A stretch of 64,000 bases of DNA from UBA4744 sp963717135 (GCA_963717135.1 CAVQVN010000010.1:1-64000); one strand, 5' to 3'; positions 44,769-54,576 are shown, counted from the first letter of the stretch. Notes: generated from the letters alone by a model not told the origin. Numbers and translations are program-made.

Positions 44769-45179
44769 CTAAAGAGGACCAACCGGTCCTTGCAACTGGG
44801 CGGCGATTTCGCGGGCCTCCACTTCAATCGAAATCGCCCGGTAGGCCTCCTGATGCGCCAACCCGGTCAAACGACCGCCGACATACCCGGCTACGTACTT
44901 CCAGAGGAACGGGACTACCCCCAGGCGTGCCCATTGCTGCGCATGGACCAGTTCGTGGACGAGGAGCGGGCCGAGCAGCGACGGCGCAGCCTCGAGCAGG
45001 TCGGCTCGGACATAGACGGTGGTTCTCAGCGTCATCGCCGAGACTGCCGTCCCCCACAGTCTGACGAGCCAGGAGGGCGCCGGTCGAATCACGATCTGCT
45101 CTAGATCAATTATCGGGAGAGCAGAAGCAACACGTTCGGCAGAGATTCCGGATGCAGTCAGCAGCGTCCGGGGGTTCAC
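44769..45179 (-). CDS. DUF4157-like HExxH metalloprotease-type protein
   Basis: A 136-residue protein starting at GTG 45179, overlapping the leuS stop (GTGA). The zinc-like motif HELVHAQQW (residues ~75-83) and a downstream EVEAREIA glutamate suggest a minimal metallopeptidase domain similar to DUF4157. No signal peptide. Two segments are hydrophobic (LVRLWGTAVSAM, VVPFLWKYVAGYV), so it may be membrane-associated. Function unknown; coupling to leuS is probably chance of gene order. Confidence 0.6.
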   Translation of the reverse strand: MNPRTLLTASGISAERVASALPIIDLEQIVIRPAPSWLVRLWGTAVSAMTLRTTVYVRADLLEAAPSLLGPLLVHELVHAQQWARLGVVPFLWKYVAGYVGGRLTGLAHQEAYRAISIEVEAREIAAQLQGPVGPL

Positions 45180-47932
45180 GCCACGACGATATTGACGAGC
45201 TTCGGCGGCCGGGAAATCACTTTGCGCACCGTCTTGTCTGCGGTCCACGACTGCACACGCTCGCCGGCCAATGCCACTTCGATGGCGTCCTCCTCACTGA
45301 TGTCGGCCGGCACATCAACTCGGTCCCGGACCTTGCCGTTGACCTGGATCACCATCGTGACGGTCTCCTCAACCAACAGGTCCGGATCCCATTCAGGCCA
45401 GGATTGCAGGTGAACGCTCGAGCCGTGCCCCTGGCGGTGCCATAGCTCTTCTGTTACGTGAGGAGCTATCGGAGCGAGCAGCTTCAAGAACGCGTCGATC
45501 GCCTCTGCCCACGCATCACCGGTCACCGTCCTCTTTTGGAGGGTTTCGGTCATGGTGTTGCGCAGCTTCATCAGCGCAGCAATAGACGTGTTCCATTTGA
45601 AGACGCCCATGTCGTGGTCGACCTTCTGAATCGTCTGGTGCACGCTACGCCGTAAGGCTTGGGAGGCATCCTCAGAGGCTTCTCCGGCGGGTTCGTACCG
45701 GGCCGTTCCCAGTTTCCATACGTCCTGAATGAAGCGATAAGAGCCGAGTATGCCCTGGCTGTCCCACGGGCCACCCTTCTCCCAATCAAACGCAAACATC
45801 AAGTACGTCCGGACGGTATCCGCGCCGTACCCGGCCACCAGCTCGTCGGGATTGACCGTATTGCCCTTCGATTTGGACATCCGCTCAACCTCGAGATGGT
45901 GGCTCAACTGGGACACGTCGTTGGCGCCGGCAATCCGCGAGATATCCACAACTGCCGTCTCGGGGACCTCAACAGTGACCATCCCTCCGTCGGTCTTGAC
46001 CTGCAGGAGGTTTTCGGTTCTGCGCCACAATTCCCCCACCACCACCCCCGGGCCGGTTTGGACGGAATCGTCGACAAACACCGAATCGGCTACGACCCGT
46101 TGGCCCTCGAAACGGCCTTCGATCCGAAGATGGTCGCCGCGCCGCTCCTCGCCCAGAATCTGGCCCTGGTTGCGCAACATCAAGAATGGCTCATCGAAAA
46201 GTCCGGCCGGATCCCGGCCGGACTCCTTCATGTGTTCGACCGTTTGGTCGAACACGCCCATGTCGCGCATGGCCTTTACGAAGAATCGGGAATACAAGAG
46301 GTGCATGACGGCGTGCTCGGCGCCGCCGGTATACACGTCTACCGGAAGCCAATAGGCGGCCTCCTCCGGATCGAAGGGGCCTCCCGAATAATGCGGTGAC
46401 AGGTACCGGAACCAGTACCAGGACGAGCACATGAAGGTGTCCATGGTGTCGGTCTCACGGCGGGCGGGTAAACCCTCAGAATCAGTTGTCTCCACAAATG
46501 CCGGCGTAGCGGCCAAGGGACTGCGCCCTGCAAACTCGACGTCCTCCGGCAACACGACGGGCAGATTCTCATCGGCGACCGGCTCCACACTCCCGTCGGA
46601 TCGGTGAACCATTGGAATGGGAGCACCCCAGTACCGCTGGCGGGAGATGAGCCAATCTCGCAACCGGTAGTTGATCGCTTCTGATCCGCGGCCTTTCCTT
46701 TCAAGCCAATCGATGGCGGCCGCGATCGATGGGTTGGCCCTGCCCTTTGCTTCGGTCGTCTCAATCCCGTCTATCGGCCCACTGTTCACCATGACCCCGG
46801 GCCCAACATAGGCCTCGTGCATAGCGTCGCCGGATGGGGCATCGGCGCCGGATGGGCGGATCACCGGCGTGACTTTCAGACCGAACCGGCGAGCAAACTC
46901 TAAGTCGCGCTGATCGTGAGCCGGCACGGCCATGATTGCCCCCGTCCCGTAGGTCAACAGAACGTAGTCCGCGATCCAAACGGGTATGCGTTCCTGGTTG
47001 ACCGGATTGATGGCGTAGCCACCCGTGAAGACTCCGGTCTTCTCCCGATCCGTCTCCATCCGCTCCAGCTCCGAGCGGCCTGCGGCGATGGCCCGGTAAT
47101 CGTCGACGGCCTGCCGATGCTCCTCTGAGGTGAGCGAGTCGACCAGCGGATGCTCGGGCGCCAGCACCATGAACGTGGCTCCCCACAGCGTGTCGGGGCG
47201 AGTTGTGAACACGACGATTTCGTCGCCTCCGTCGGTCACGAATGACACTTCGGCGCCTTCCGACCGGCCGATCCAGTTCTGCTGCATGATCTTGATGGGC
47301 TCCGGCCAGTCGATCTGTCCGAACTGCAGCAACTCGTCGGCGTACTTCGTGATAGCAAAGAACCATTGCTCCATCATCTTCTGAACGACCGGCTGGCCGG
47401 TGCGTTCGTCCTTGCCGTCTATTACCTGCTCGTTGGCCAGTACGGTCTGCAACGTCTCCGACCAATTGACCATGGCTTTGTCGCGATAGGCGATCCCGTA
47501 CTCGTACATCCTTTTGAAGAACCACTCCGTCCACCGGTAGTAGGACGGATCGCAGCTGATCGCTTCGCGTTCCCAATCGAACATGGTGCCCATGGAGCGA
47601 AGTTGGGTGCGCATCCGGTCGATGTTCTCGTAGGTCCATTTGGCCGGGTGGATATTGCGTTGCACGGCGGCGTTCTCGGCAGGTAGGCCAAACGCGTCAA
47701 AACCCATGGGAAACAGGACGTTGAAGCCCTTCATGCGCATCACCCGGGCCCGGGCGTCGGACGGGGTCATCGCGTACCAGTGGCCGATATGAAAATCACC
47801 GGACGGATACGGCAGCATCGTGAGGGCATAGTGCTTCGGTCGAGACCAATCGACCTGTGACCGGTAGAGGCCTTCTGCCTCCCACCGGTCCTGCCAGTGC
47901 CGTTCGATGCTCTTGAAATCGTATGTCGCCAC
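45176..47932 (-). CDS. leuS: Leucyl-tRNA synthetase
   Basis: A 918-residue class I synthetase from GTG 47932 behind AGGAGG. HIGH-type motif HIGHWYAM and KMSKS-type RMSKSKGN are present, with the CP1 editing domain (residues ~220-420) between. A leucine-specific insertion of roughly 90 residues (with the RGDHLRIEGRFEG segment) lies before the KMSKS loop, similar to the domain in some bacterial LeuRS. C-terminal anticodon-binding domain ends KLVNIVVA. No T-box leader fits in the short gap upstream. Confidence 0.95.
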   Translation of the reverse strand: MATYDFKSIERHWQDRWEAEGLYRSQVDWSRPKHYALTMLPYPSGDFHIGHWYAMTPSDARARVMRMKGFNVLFPMGFDAFGLPAENAAVQRNIHPAKWTYENIDRMRTQLRSMGTMFDWEREAISCDPSYYRWTEWFFKRMYEYGIAYRDKAMVNWSETLQTVLANEQVIDGKDERTGQPVVQKMMEQWFFAITKYADELLQFGQIDWPEPIKIMQQNWIGRSEGAEVSFVTDGGDEIVVFTTRPDTLWGATFMVLAPEHPLVDSLTSEEHRQAVDDYRAIAAGRSELERMETDREKTGVFTGGYAINPVNQERIPVWIADYVLLTYGTGAIMAVPAHDQRDLEFARRFGLKVTPVIRPSGADAPSGDAMHEAYVGPGVMVNSGPIDGIETTEAKGRANPSIAAAIDWLERKGRGSEAINYRLRDWLISRQRYWGAPIPMVHRSDGSVEPVADENLPVVLPEDVEFAGRSPLAATPAFVETTDSEGLPARRETDTMDTFMCSSWYWFRYLSPHYSGGPFDPEEAAYWLPVDVYTGGAEHAVMHLLYSRFFVKAMRDMGVFDQTVEHMKESGRDPAGLFDEPFLMLRNQGQILGEERRGDHLRIEGRFEGQRVVADSVFVDDSVQTGPGVVVGELWRRTENLLQVKTDGGMVTVEVPETAVVDISRIAGANDVSQLSHHLEVERMSKSKGNTVNPDELVAGYGADTVRTYLMFAFDWEKGGPWDSQGILGSYRFIQDVWKLGTARYEPAGEASEDASQALRRSVHQTIQKVDHDMGVFKWNTSIAALMKLRNTMTETLQKRTVTGDAWAEAIDAFLKLLAPIAPHVTEELWHRQGHGSSVHLQSWPEWDPDLLVEETVTMVIQVNGKVRDRVDVPADISEEDAIEVALAGERVQSWTADKTVRKVISRPPKLVNIVVA

Positions 47933-48022
47933 TACGTGCCTCCTGGAACGCAGCAGCGTACCAGCGGGGTGCGGATCCCCGGGACGCAATTGATTCCTGC
48001 TCTGATGGCTTCGCGAGTTGAG

Positions 48023-48334
48023 TCAGTCGGCAGGCAGGGTTAGCAAGTCCCGTTCGACGAGATCGGCGACAAAGGTTTCGACATCCCTCTGCAAATCGGC
48101 GGGAGCATCGGTGAGACCCGAGCGAACCGCTTCAACGAGATCAGCCAGTGAGGTCCCCTCACCGATCAGGTTCCAGATCAGGTTGCCAACCCTGATTGAG
48201 ACCGTGACAGGCGCCGGAATCGAGGTGCAGGAGAACCCCACCTTCGTTTCCGGCAAGCTCCCGAAAGGCGACCCGCTCACTCCTCCGGACATGCTGATCG
48301 GATTCCACGGTTGCTCCTTATGCTGCCCGGCCAC
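48023..48334 (-). CDS. PqqD-like (RiPP recognition element) small protein
   Basis: A 103-residue protein. The C-terminal ~65 residues (VSIRVGNLIWNLIGEGTSL, then VEAVRSGL, FVADLVERDLL) match the PqqD/RRE fold that binds leader peptides of ribosomally made natural products. The N-terminus is less defined; a start at 48292 is also possible. No radical-SAM or precursor gene lies within the window, so it is an orphan. The alternative is an unrelated winged-helix chaperone. Confidence 0.55.
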   Translation of the reverse strand: MAGQHKEQPWNPISMSGGVSGSPFGSLPETKVGFSCTSIPAPVTVSIRVGNLIWNLIGEGTSLADLVEAVRSGLTDAPADLQRDVETFVADLVERDLLTLPAD

Positions 48335-48419
48335 ATGGTGAAAGATCGGATGTTACGACCACGTTGCATGGCCTCCGAACCTCGCCACGCCTCCAGTTGA
48401 TGTCGCTACCCTCCAGCCC

Positions 48420-48779
48420 ATGCCCTGGCTCATCCATCATGTGCAACTCGCCATCCCGGCAGGATCCGAAGATCGAGCCAGAGACTTCTACGGTGAGTTG
48501 CTCGGCTGCGAGGAGTTGGCCAAACCGGTCACCCTCGCCGATCGCGGTGGTGTGTGGTTTCGTTATGGAGGCGTCGAGCTGCATCTGGGGATCGAGGAGA
48601 ACGATCGGCCGGCCGGACGGGCCCACCCCGGGATTCTGGTCGGTGATCTCGACGAGTTGGAGGCCCGGCTACGCGCCGCTGGGTACAAGGTCGAACCCGA
48701 TTACCTTCTGCCCGGATACCGCCGTTTCTACGTACACGACCCGTTCGGAAACCGGCTCGAGTTCCTAGCCGTCTTGTAG
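48420..48779 (+). CDS. VOC/glyoxalase family protein
   Basis: A 119-residue vicinal-oxygen-chelate domain protein. Two betaalphabeta units with IHHVQLAIPAG at the start and RRFYVHDPFGNRLEFL at the end. The usual metal-binding His and Glu (HH near residue 7, ELHLG, and FLAVL-preceding NRLEF) are present. Substrate unknown: such proteins range from lyases to resistance proteins. Convergent with the serpin gene. Confidence 0.8.
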   Translation: MPWLIHHVQLAIPAGSEDRARDFYGELLGCEELAKPVTLADRGGVWFRYGGVELHLGIEENDRPAGRAHPGILVGDLDELEARLRAAGYKVEPDYLLPGYRRFYVHDPFGNRLEFLAVL

Positions 48780-50066
48780 TCACGAACTTGGGTCCATCAC
48801 TCTTCCCAGGAACAGAAGCGCGCCGGTCTCCAGATCACGGAGAGCGAACAAGAAAGGCCGGTCGATCGTCAATTGCACGGTCTCCAACGGAGCAGCCGTG
48901 GCGCGCATCACCACTGCGGTCGCCGCGGCCGCTTCGGTGCCTTCCTCATCCACCGCGATATAGGCCTCATGGATGACATCGCTGATGAACAACCGCTCCG
49001 CGGTGGTCATCCCGGAGAAATCGGCGGCATCCGATTCGAACGCCGACGTCATACCGAGCTCCCTCAGTGCCGCGTTCAAGCCGGTCTGGGTTCGGAACTC
49101 GAATTTGGGCATGGTCACTTCCACCTCGACCGGAGCAAGCCGGCCCGCCACATCGGCAATGAACCCGTCGGGCAGCATCGCTTCGATCTGTGAGAAACGC
49201 CCTTCATCGGGGACTATCAGCAGCAGACCCAACTCGTTCCGTAGATACGGCATTTGGGCCGCTTGCCAGCCGTCGCCGGCCGCGTATGGGAATGAAGCCG
49301 ACTGGGTCATCAGGGGCACTGTGACCGCGGCGGCGTCGGCCAAAGAGAAGTCCCCGTCGTACGTCAGATCCGGGTCGAACTGTGAAGCCCAGGTGGCATC
49401 CAGGCAAACCGCGTTCACCAGGACGAGTCGGGTCAAGGCGTTGAGCATGCCGGCCGGGATGAGATCGGTGATCTTGTCGTTGGTCTCCCCGGCGACCCAC
49501 TGGTTGATGGCAAGGCGAGCTTGGTCGGCGGCCGTGGTGAAGTCGACCAGTTGCATCCCGGCTCCGTAGTTGACCGCCAGCGTGTCGAGGAATGGTTTCT
49601 CGAAGGGCAGACCTTGCTGTCCCCACAGGCTGTTGGCCGTGCGGACCAACACACCATCGTCTTCCGGGCCCTCGAAGCTGCGAGATTCCAACAGGGCGTC
49701 CAGGGCGTTGAAGGCCTCATGGACAGACTCATTGTCGAGCTGTAAATGGAGCACCGTTGCGATCTCCTCGGCGGTTGCACCTTCTGCTCCTGCATAGGTC
49801 ATGGCCAAGGCGAGGATGATGCTGGCCGGCGAAATGACCAGGTTCCCGTCTCCGGCGGCCAGAACCCCGTATAGATCGGCTCCAAAGAGTTCCAAACCTG
49901 CCGCCGCCGCGGCAATCTCCGCCGGTGAAGCCGAGGCGGTCGCCCGAGCGAGATCGGACATTGCCATCGCGACTGCATCCGGACCAGCGGTCGGCTCCGT
50001 CGGATCGGTGCACGCCGACATCACCAGCACCGTAACAACGAGAGCCGCGAGAGCACGCGTTCTCAT
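48780..50066 (-). CDS. Serpin-family lipoprotein
   Basis: A 428-residue serine protease inhibitor homologue from ATG 50066 behind AGGAGG. Signal peptide with lipobox MSAC (Cys ~20) indicates membrane anchoring. The serpin core is complete: ISPASIILALAMTYAGAEG, LLIVPDEG and C-terminal DRPFLFALRD. The hinge EEGTEAAAATAVV fits an inhibitory reactive loop (small residues P15-P9), predicting P1 near Arg/Ala/Thr in VMRAT. Bacterial serpins are sporadic and usually thought to block foreign or own proteases. Confidence 0.9.
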   Translation of the reverse strand: MRTRALAALVVTVLVMSACTDPTEPTAGPDAVAMAMSDLARATASASPAEIAAAAAGLELFGADLYGVLAAGDGNLVISPASIILALAMTYAGAEGATAEEIATVLHLQLDNESVHEAFNALDALLESRSFEGPEDDGVLVRTANSLWGQQGLPFEKPFLDTLAVNYGAGMQLVDFTTAADQARLAINQWVAGETNDKITDLIPAGMLNALTRLVLVNAVCLDATWASQFDPDLTYDGDFSLADAAAVTVPLMTQSASFPYAAGDGWQAAQMPYLRNELGLLLIVPDEGRFSQIEAMLPDGFIADVAGRLAPVEVEVTMPKFEFRTQTGLNAALRELGMTSAFESDAADFSGMTTAERLFISDVIHEAYIAVDEEGTEAAAATAVVMRATAAPLETVQLTIDRPFLFALRDLETGALLFLGRVMDPSS

Positions 50067-50158
50067 TTTGCCTCCTGTGGTCACTGTTGAGACGATCCCG
50101 GGGGTGTCCGAGGTTCCCGAGTTCTGAATCGACCTGCCGCTAGTAATGTCCCCCGTCC

Positions 50159-51961
50159 ATGTCACCACCACGACCGCACGGACCGCTTCGACGCCTGTGG
50201 CGCTATGCGACCCCATTCCGCAAGCAGATCGTGCTCGCCTCGACATTCTCGATTCTGAACAAGACCTTCGACCTTGCTCCGCCGCTGCTGATTGGAGCGG
50301 CCGTCGACGTCGTCGTCCAACAGGAGGACTCATTCCTGGCAGGTTTCGGATTCCCCGACACCAGAACCCAACTCATCGTGTTGGCCGTCATCACCTTTCT
50401 CATCTGGCTGCTCGAGTCACTTTTCGAGTATCTCCACTCGATCGTGTGGCGCAACCTCGCCCAAAGCGTCCAGCACGAACTCCGGATCGACACTTACGCG
50501 CACGTGCAGGGTTTGGAGCTTGCCTACTTCGAGGACAGTTCCACCGGCGGTTTGATGGCCATCCTCAACGACGACGTCAACCAGCTGGAGCGGTTCCTCG
50601 ATGCGGGAGCCAACGACATCCTCCAGGTCGCTACCACGGTGGTGCTGGTCGGGGCCGTGTTCTTTGGGCTGGCTCCCTCGGTGGCGTGGATGTCCTTCCT
50701 CCCGGTCCCTTTCATCCTGTGGGGTTCGGTGCGATTTCAACGGACGATCGCCCCCCGATACGCCACCGTGCGCAATCAGGCCGGGATGGTCAACGCCCAG
50801 CTCGCCAACAATCTGGCAGGCATCGCCACGATCAAGAGCTTCACTGCGGAAGACCGCGAAGTAGAGCGTATTCGGAAGGAGAGCACCCTCTACCGGGAGG
50901 CCAACCGGCGGGCCATCACGCTCAGCTCGGCCTTTTCGCCGCTCATCCGGGTCGTCATCCTGACGGGCTTCACGGCCACTCTGCTCGCCGGAGGTTTCAT
51001 GGCGCTGGACGGCAGCCTGGCGGTTGGGGCCTACAGCGTCATGGTGTTTCTCACACAACGCCTGTTGTGGCCCCTCACCAGGTTGGGCCAAACGTTTGAC
51101 CTCTATCAAAGGGCCATGGCGTCCACCAATCGGATCCTCGATCTCCTGGATACCACCCCGGCGATGGAAGACGGGCCAATGACCCTTTCCCGGAAAGATG
51201 TCGACGGGCACGTCGTCTTTGACGGCGTGTCCTTCGCCTACCTATCGGGTTTTCCCATCATCACCGATTTGAACATCGAAATCCCGGCCGGAAGCACAAC
51301 CGCCATCGTGGGTGCCACCGGGGCGGGCAAGACCACTCTCATCAAGCTGCTGCTGCGCTTCTACGACGTCACGGCAGGATCGTTGCGACTCGACGGTCGA
51401 GATCTTCGTGACCTCGAGCTTGCCGGTCTTCGCAAGGCGATCGGATTGGTGAGCCAGGACGTTTACCTATTCCACGGGACCGTGCGCGAGAACATCGCCT
51501 ACAGCCGTCCCGAAGCTCCTATGGAGGAAATCGTCGCAGCCGCTCAGGTCGCCGAGGCGCACGACTTCATACTCGATCTGCCGGACGGATATGAGACCAT
51601 CGTCGGTGAACGTGGCCAGAAGCTGTCCGGCGGCCAACGGCAAAGGGTCTCGATTGCCCGGGCCGTGCTCGATGATCCCCCCATCCTGGTATTGGACGAG
51701 GCAACGTCATCCGTCGATAACGAGACCGAAGCGGCTATCCAGCGGTCGCTGGAGAGAATCACCCGAGATCGAACGACCATCGTGATTGCTCATCGGCTCT
51801 CCACCATTCGCCATGCCGACCGCATATATGTCCTCGATCAGGGTCGTTTGGCCGAGACGGGCCATCACGACGACCTACTCGAACGGGAGGGCCTGTATGC
51901 CGGGCTGTGGAAGGTCCAGACCGGAGAGGCTATCCCGTGGCATGTGGGAGGGGACCACTAG
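50159..51961 (+). CDS. ABC exporter, fused membrane and ATPase domains
   Basis: A 600-residue type IV ABC exporter (MsbA/multidrug-like). Six TM helices (~1-320) precede the ATPase: Walker A GATGAGKTT, ABC signature LSGGQRQRV, Walker B ILVLDEATSSVD and the H-loop IAHRLST. Substrate unknown. ATG at 50159 is used. Divergent from the serpin gene across 92 bp and convergent (4-bp overlap of stops) with the methyltransferase. Confidence 0.92.
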   Translation: MSPPRPHGPLRRLWRYATPFRKQIVLASTFSILNKTFDLAPPLLIGAAVDVVVQQEDSFLAGFGFPDTRTQLIVLAVITFLIWLLESLFEYLHSIVWRNLAQSVQHELRIDTYAHVQGLELAYFEDSSTGGLMAILNDDVNQLERFLDAGANDILQVATTVVLVGAVFFGLAPSVAWMSFLPVPFILWGSVRFQRTIAPRYATVRNQAGMVNAQLANNLAGIATIKSFTAEDREVERIRKESTLYREANRRAITLSSAFSPLIRVVILTGFTATLLAGGFMALDGSLAVGAYSVMVFLTQRLLWPLTRLGQTFDLYQRAMASTNRILDLLDTTPAMEDGPMTLSRKDVDGHVVFDGVSFAYLSGFPIITDLNIEIPAGSTTAIVGATGAGKTTLIKLLLRFYDVTAGSLRLDGRDLRDLELAGLRKAIGLVSQDVYLFHGTVRENIAYSRPEAPMEEIVAAAQVAEAHDFILDLPDGYETIVGERGQKLSGGQRQRVSIARAVLDDPPILVLDEATSSVDNETEAAIQRSLERITRDRTTIVIAHRLSTIRHADRIYVLDQGRLAETGHHDDLLEREGLYAGLWKVQTGEAIPWHVGGDH

Positions 51962-52569
51962 GAACGAGCGAACCCGGCCCAGCGCTCGCCCCACGACGGG
52001 TGACCGCAGTGAGCGACGGGCAAGTCCTCGATCATTTGGAATTCGGCCCCGAGCGCCCTAGCCAGGTCGTCGGTGAGCATGCCCCAGGGCGGTCCCCCTG
52101 CTTCCAGTTTCTTGCCGGCCGGGAAGACGATCGAGACGACCCGGCCGCCCGGTCTGACCAGACGGCGGGCAAGGTCACCAAACGCCGTCCGGTCGTCAGG
52201 GTGGACCGCACAGAAGAAGGTGTGATCGAACAGGAGGTCATACAATTCATCGTCCTCAAAGGTGAGAACGTCTTCGGAGATGAACCGGCACCCGAGAGGA
52301 CCAAACCGACCCCGGACCAGCGGTTCCAGTTCGGAGGCATAATCGACTGCCGTCACCTCCCACCCGGCTGTGGCGAGCGCCTCGGCGTCGTGTCCCAATC
52401 CGCACCCGGGGACCAGGGCTCTCCGGCGACCGGGGCCTAAGCCGAGCCGGCCGTCCTCGGCCAATCTCGCCACCATCTCGGGGTGGGGACCTCCCAGATC
52501 CCAAGCAGGTCGACCGAGGGCGTAACGAATGGACCAGTCACGGCCGGTAAGCCTCCTCCCTCTTCTCAT
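51958..52569 (-). CDS. Class I SAM-dependent methyltransferase
   Basis: A 203-residue methyltransferase. The SAM-binding motif I is ALVPGCGLGHDAEALA, with VTAVDYASEL (motif II) and DHTFFCAVHPDDR typical of the thiopurine/thiocyanate methyltransferase-like family. ATG 52569 is chosen from the family-like start; codons upstream do not fit. The substrate is unknown. Confidence 0.8.
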   Translation of the reverse strand: MRRGRRLTGRDWSIRYALGRPAWDLGGPHPEMVARLAEDGRLGLGPGRRRALVPGCGLGHDAEALATAGWEVTAVDYASELEPLVRGRFGPLGCRFISEDVLTFEDDELYDLLFDHTFFCAVHPDDRTAFGDLARRLVRPGGRVVSIVFPAGKKLEAGGPPWGMLTDDLARALGAEFQMIEDLPVAHCGHPSWGERWAGFARS

Positions 52570-52643
52570 CCAGACAGCGTAGGGCGCCCGGCGCGACAAC
52601 GAGTAGCCTCGCAGTAATGCCTGGCCAGTAGGGGAGCAACGAA

Positions 52644-53129
52644 GTGGAGACCAGCGCCAACAACGAAATGGCATCAACCGCCGAAGCCCTCATCGGTCTC
52701 GACCTGCAGTTACGCCGCCATCACTACCACAGTCCCGACGAGGAATCCGAACCACTCGATCTGATCGAACTCGGAGCCCTCGCCAATCTGGAGTGGGATG
52801 AGAATGACGGCCTTTGGGCACAGCTCGACGATCTCGTAACCTTTGACATAACCCCGACCGCCTCGTCTATCTGCATCTACCTCGACGAAGAGCCCGTGGT
52901 GACCTTGTGGGCAACCTCCACGAGCGAAGGAACCCATTGGCTGGCAGACTGGGATGCCGATCTGACCCAATCTGAACAGCAGCACTTCCTGAGGAAGATC
53001 AGGCTTCTCGGCACAGAGAGTACCCAGCGAGTGATCACGGCCGTCAAGAACCTTCGCGCCGAATCCGCCGAACCGGACGAACGAGCCATGGTCGCCTCAA
53101 CCGTTCGGGAATGGCTCGCCCAACGCTGA
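52644..53129 (+). CDS. Hypothetical acidic protein
   Basis: A 161-residue acidic, soluble protein starting with GTG behind GGGAG. No signal peptide, TM or recognised motif. The middle is beta-strand rich (VTFDITPTASSICIYLDEE, VVTLWATSTSEG) and the C-terminal helix is charged. Divergent from the methyltransferase. I cannot assign a family. Confidence 0.5.
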   Translation: METSANNEMASTAEALIGLDLQLRRHHYHSPDEESEPLDLIELGALANLEWDENDGLWAQLDDLVTFDITPTASSICIYLDEEPVVTLWATSTSEGTHWLADWDADLTQSEQQHFLRKIRLLGTESTQRVITAVKNLRAESAEPDERAMVASTVREWLAQR

Positions 53130-53257
53130 CGACCTGGTGGGCGTTCGATAATCGTTGCCGACGACTGATCCGGACAACGGCGGCCGGTTCGTTTGGGCCG
53201 TAGGGGTCATCGAGCCTCTTCAGACGAATGCCGTTCTGAGAACGGGCAACCATGGAT

Positions 53258-54181
53258 CTACGGCAGATACTGTTCGACGATCTGGACGATGATGCCGTCC
53301 TGCAGGGTGAGCCAGTAGGGCGAAGCCCCGGCGCCGTACCAGAACCAACCGAGCTCCTCCTCCGCCATACCGGGTTCCGAGATCAGCCGAACCCAGGTAT
53401 CCATGTCGACGGCGAGTTCGGCCGCGCACGGGCCCTTCTCGAGAAAGCATGCCTGGACTGTGACCACCCCAGGGTCTCCCAGGGTCAGCGTACGCAGCTT
53501 CGGATTGCGGTTCCGCAAATAGAAGCCGCCAGGTATCTGTTCGTCCTCCCCGATGACACCGTCTTGGCGGGCGGCAATGGTTGCCTCGTCACCTATGAGG
53601 AACTCGACGTAATCGGCTACCACTGTTCTCCCCACCAGATCGATTTCGTGGATCATTGCAAGTTGTATCTCGAGCTCGGGATCGACCAACACACTCAAAA
53701 CGATCTCGTTCTCGAGGTCACGCGAGTCGGTTGCCGCGACGGGAATCCCGTGTGAGCCGGGTTCGAGGTCGAGCACGGTCTCAAAGGCTGAGATCCCGTC
53801 GTATTGGTCGTCGTGTACCTCCACGGAGATACCCCCGACGGTTACTTCGGCGGGGCGATCCAGCCAACCACTCACCCGTAAGTGGCCATCCTGGGAGTAG
53901 ATGGTGGTGTGCCCGGCAAGGTGGATCACGGGTGGTTCTCCGGCCGGTGGAACAACTATCGACGTGTTAGTGGGCGCCGCGGTCGCGGTGGTCGAGGGTG
54001 GCAACGTGGCAGAGGTGGTCGTGGTTTGGCTCTCCTGGTTACCGCCGCCACAGCCGGCGGCCAGCAGCATACCGACGACCATCGTCATGGCAGCTCTGCC
54101 CACCAACATGGCGAGACCCGGGCGCCCACCGCGACCCCTGATGCGGGTGGGGGCTGTGTTCTTCATACGTCTGAGACGCAT
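53258..54181 (-). CDS. Hypothetical Thr-rich lipoprotein
   Basis: A protein of about 307 residues. A positively charged start (MRLRRMKNTAPTRIRGRGG), a hydrophobic stretch and the lipobox LAAGC indicate a lipoprotein. A Thr/Ser/Pro linker follows, then beta-rich extracellular sequence (HLRVSGWLDRPAEVTVGG, VRLISEPG). Starts at 54181 and 54166 are both possible; no clear RBS. It is the last chromosomal gene before the tRNA-Ala remnant. No family recognised. Confidence 0.55.
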   Translation of the reverse strand: MRLRRMKNTAPTRIRGRGGRPGLAMLVGRAAMTMVVGMLLAAGCGGGNQESQTTTTSATLPPSTTATAAPTNTSIVVPPAGEPPVIHLAGHTTIYSQDGHLRVSGWLDRPAEVTVGGISVEVHDDQYDGISAFETVLDLEPGSHGIPVAATDSRDLENEIVLSVLVDPELEIQLAMIHEIDLVGRTVVADYVEFLIGDEATIAARQDGVIGEDEQIPGGFYLRNRNPKLRTLTLGDPGVVTVQACFLEKGPCAAELAVDMDTWVRLISEPGMAEEELGWFWYGAGASPYWLTLQDGIIVQIVEQYLP

Positions 54182-54366
54182 CGTCGCCACGGAGCGGTTC
54201 CCAATTCCCGGGGACAAGTATGGGTCCTCAGTGACCGGCCCGACCAGATCACAGGCCCACCAGAGCGACACAATGGCCGATAAGCGAGATCCCCTGCCCA
54301 CTGGCAGAGGATTTCTCAATGATTTCCGGCTGCCGGAATGCCGTTAGGTCGCGAACGCGGCCGGCG

Positions 54367-54413
54367 TGGAGCTGAGGGGATTTGAACCCCCGACCCCTTG
54401 CATGCCATGCAAG
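54367..54413 (-). other. Truncated tRNA-Ala(GGC) 3' half, attachment-site remnant
   Basis: On the minus strand the sequence supplies an anticodon arm CTTGC-ATGGCAT-GCAAG (anticodon GGC), variable loop, T-arm with TTCAAAT and the 3' acceptor CAGCTCC-A, but the D-arm and 5' acceptor are missing. It joins unrelated DNA at about 54413. This is the expected leftover of integration into a tRNA 3' end. An imperfect palindrome (54387-54422) spans the joint. Confidence 0.8.
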
Positions 54414-54576
54414 GTCGGGGGGTTTCAAGGACTTGGCCGAACCCCTGAAACGCCCCGTCTTCATTGGGGCTTCACCTCTCATCGCTTCGCATCGTTTTAC
54501 ATGGTTTTCGGTTCTCTTGCGGCCCAGGCGCGGCCCAAGCTCCACCGTGTCACCGCCTGGTCGTACAACCCTGATC

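Noticed and set aside
47933..48022. T-box leader upstream of leuS
   Set aside because: The gap is too short, and no T-box bulge (TGGN) with specifier stem is seen.
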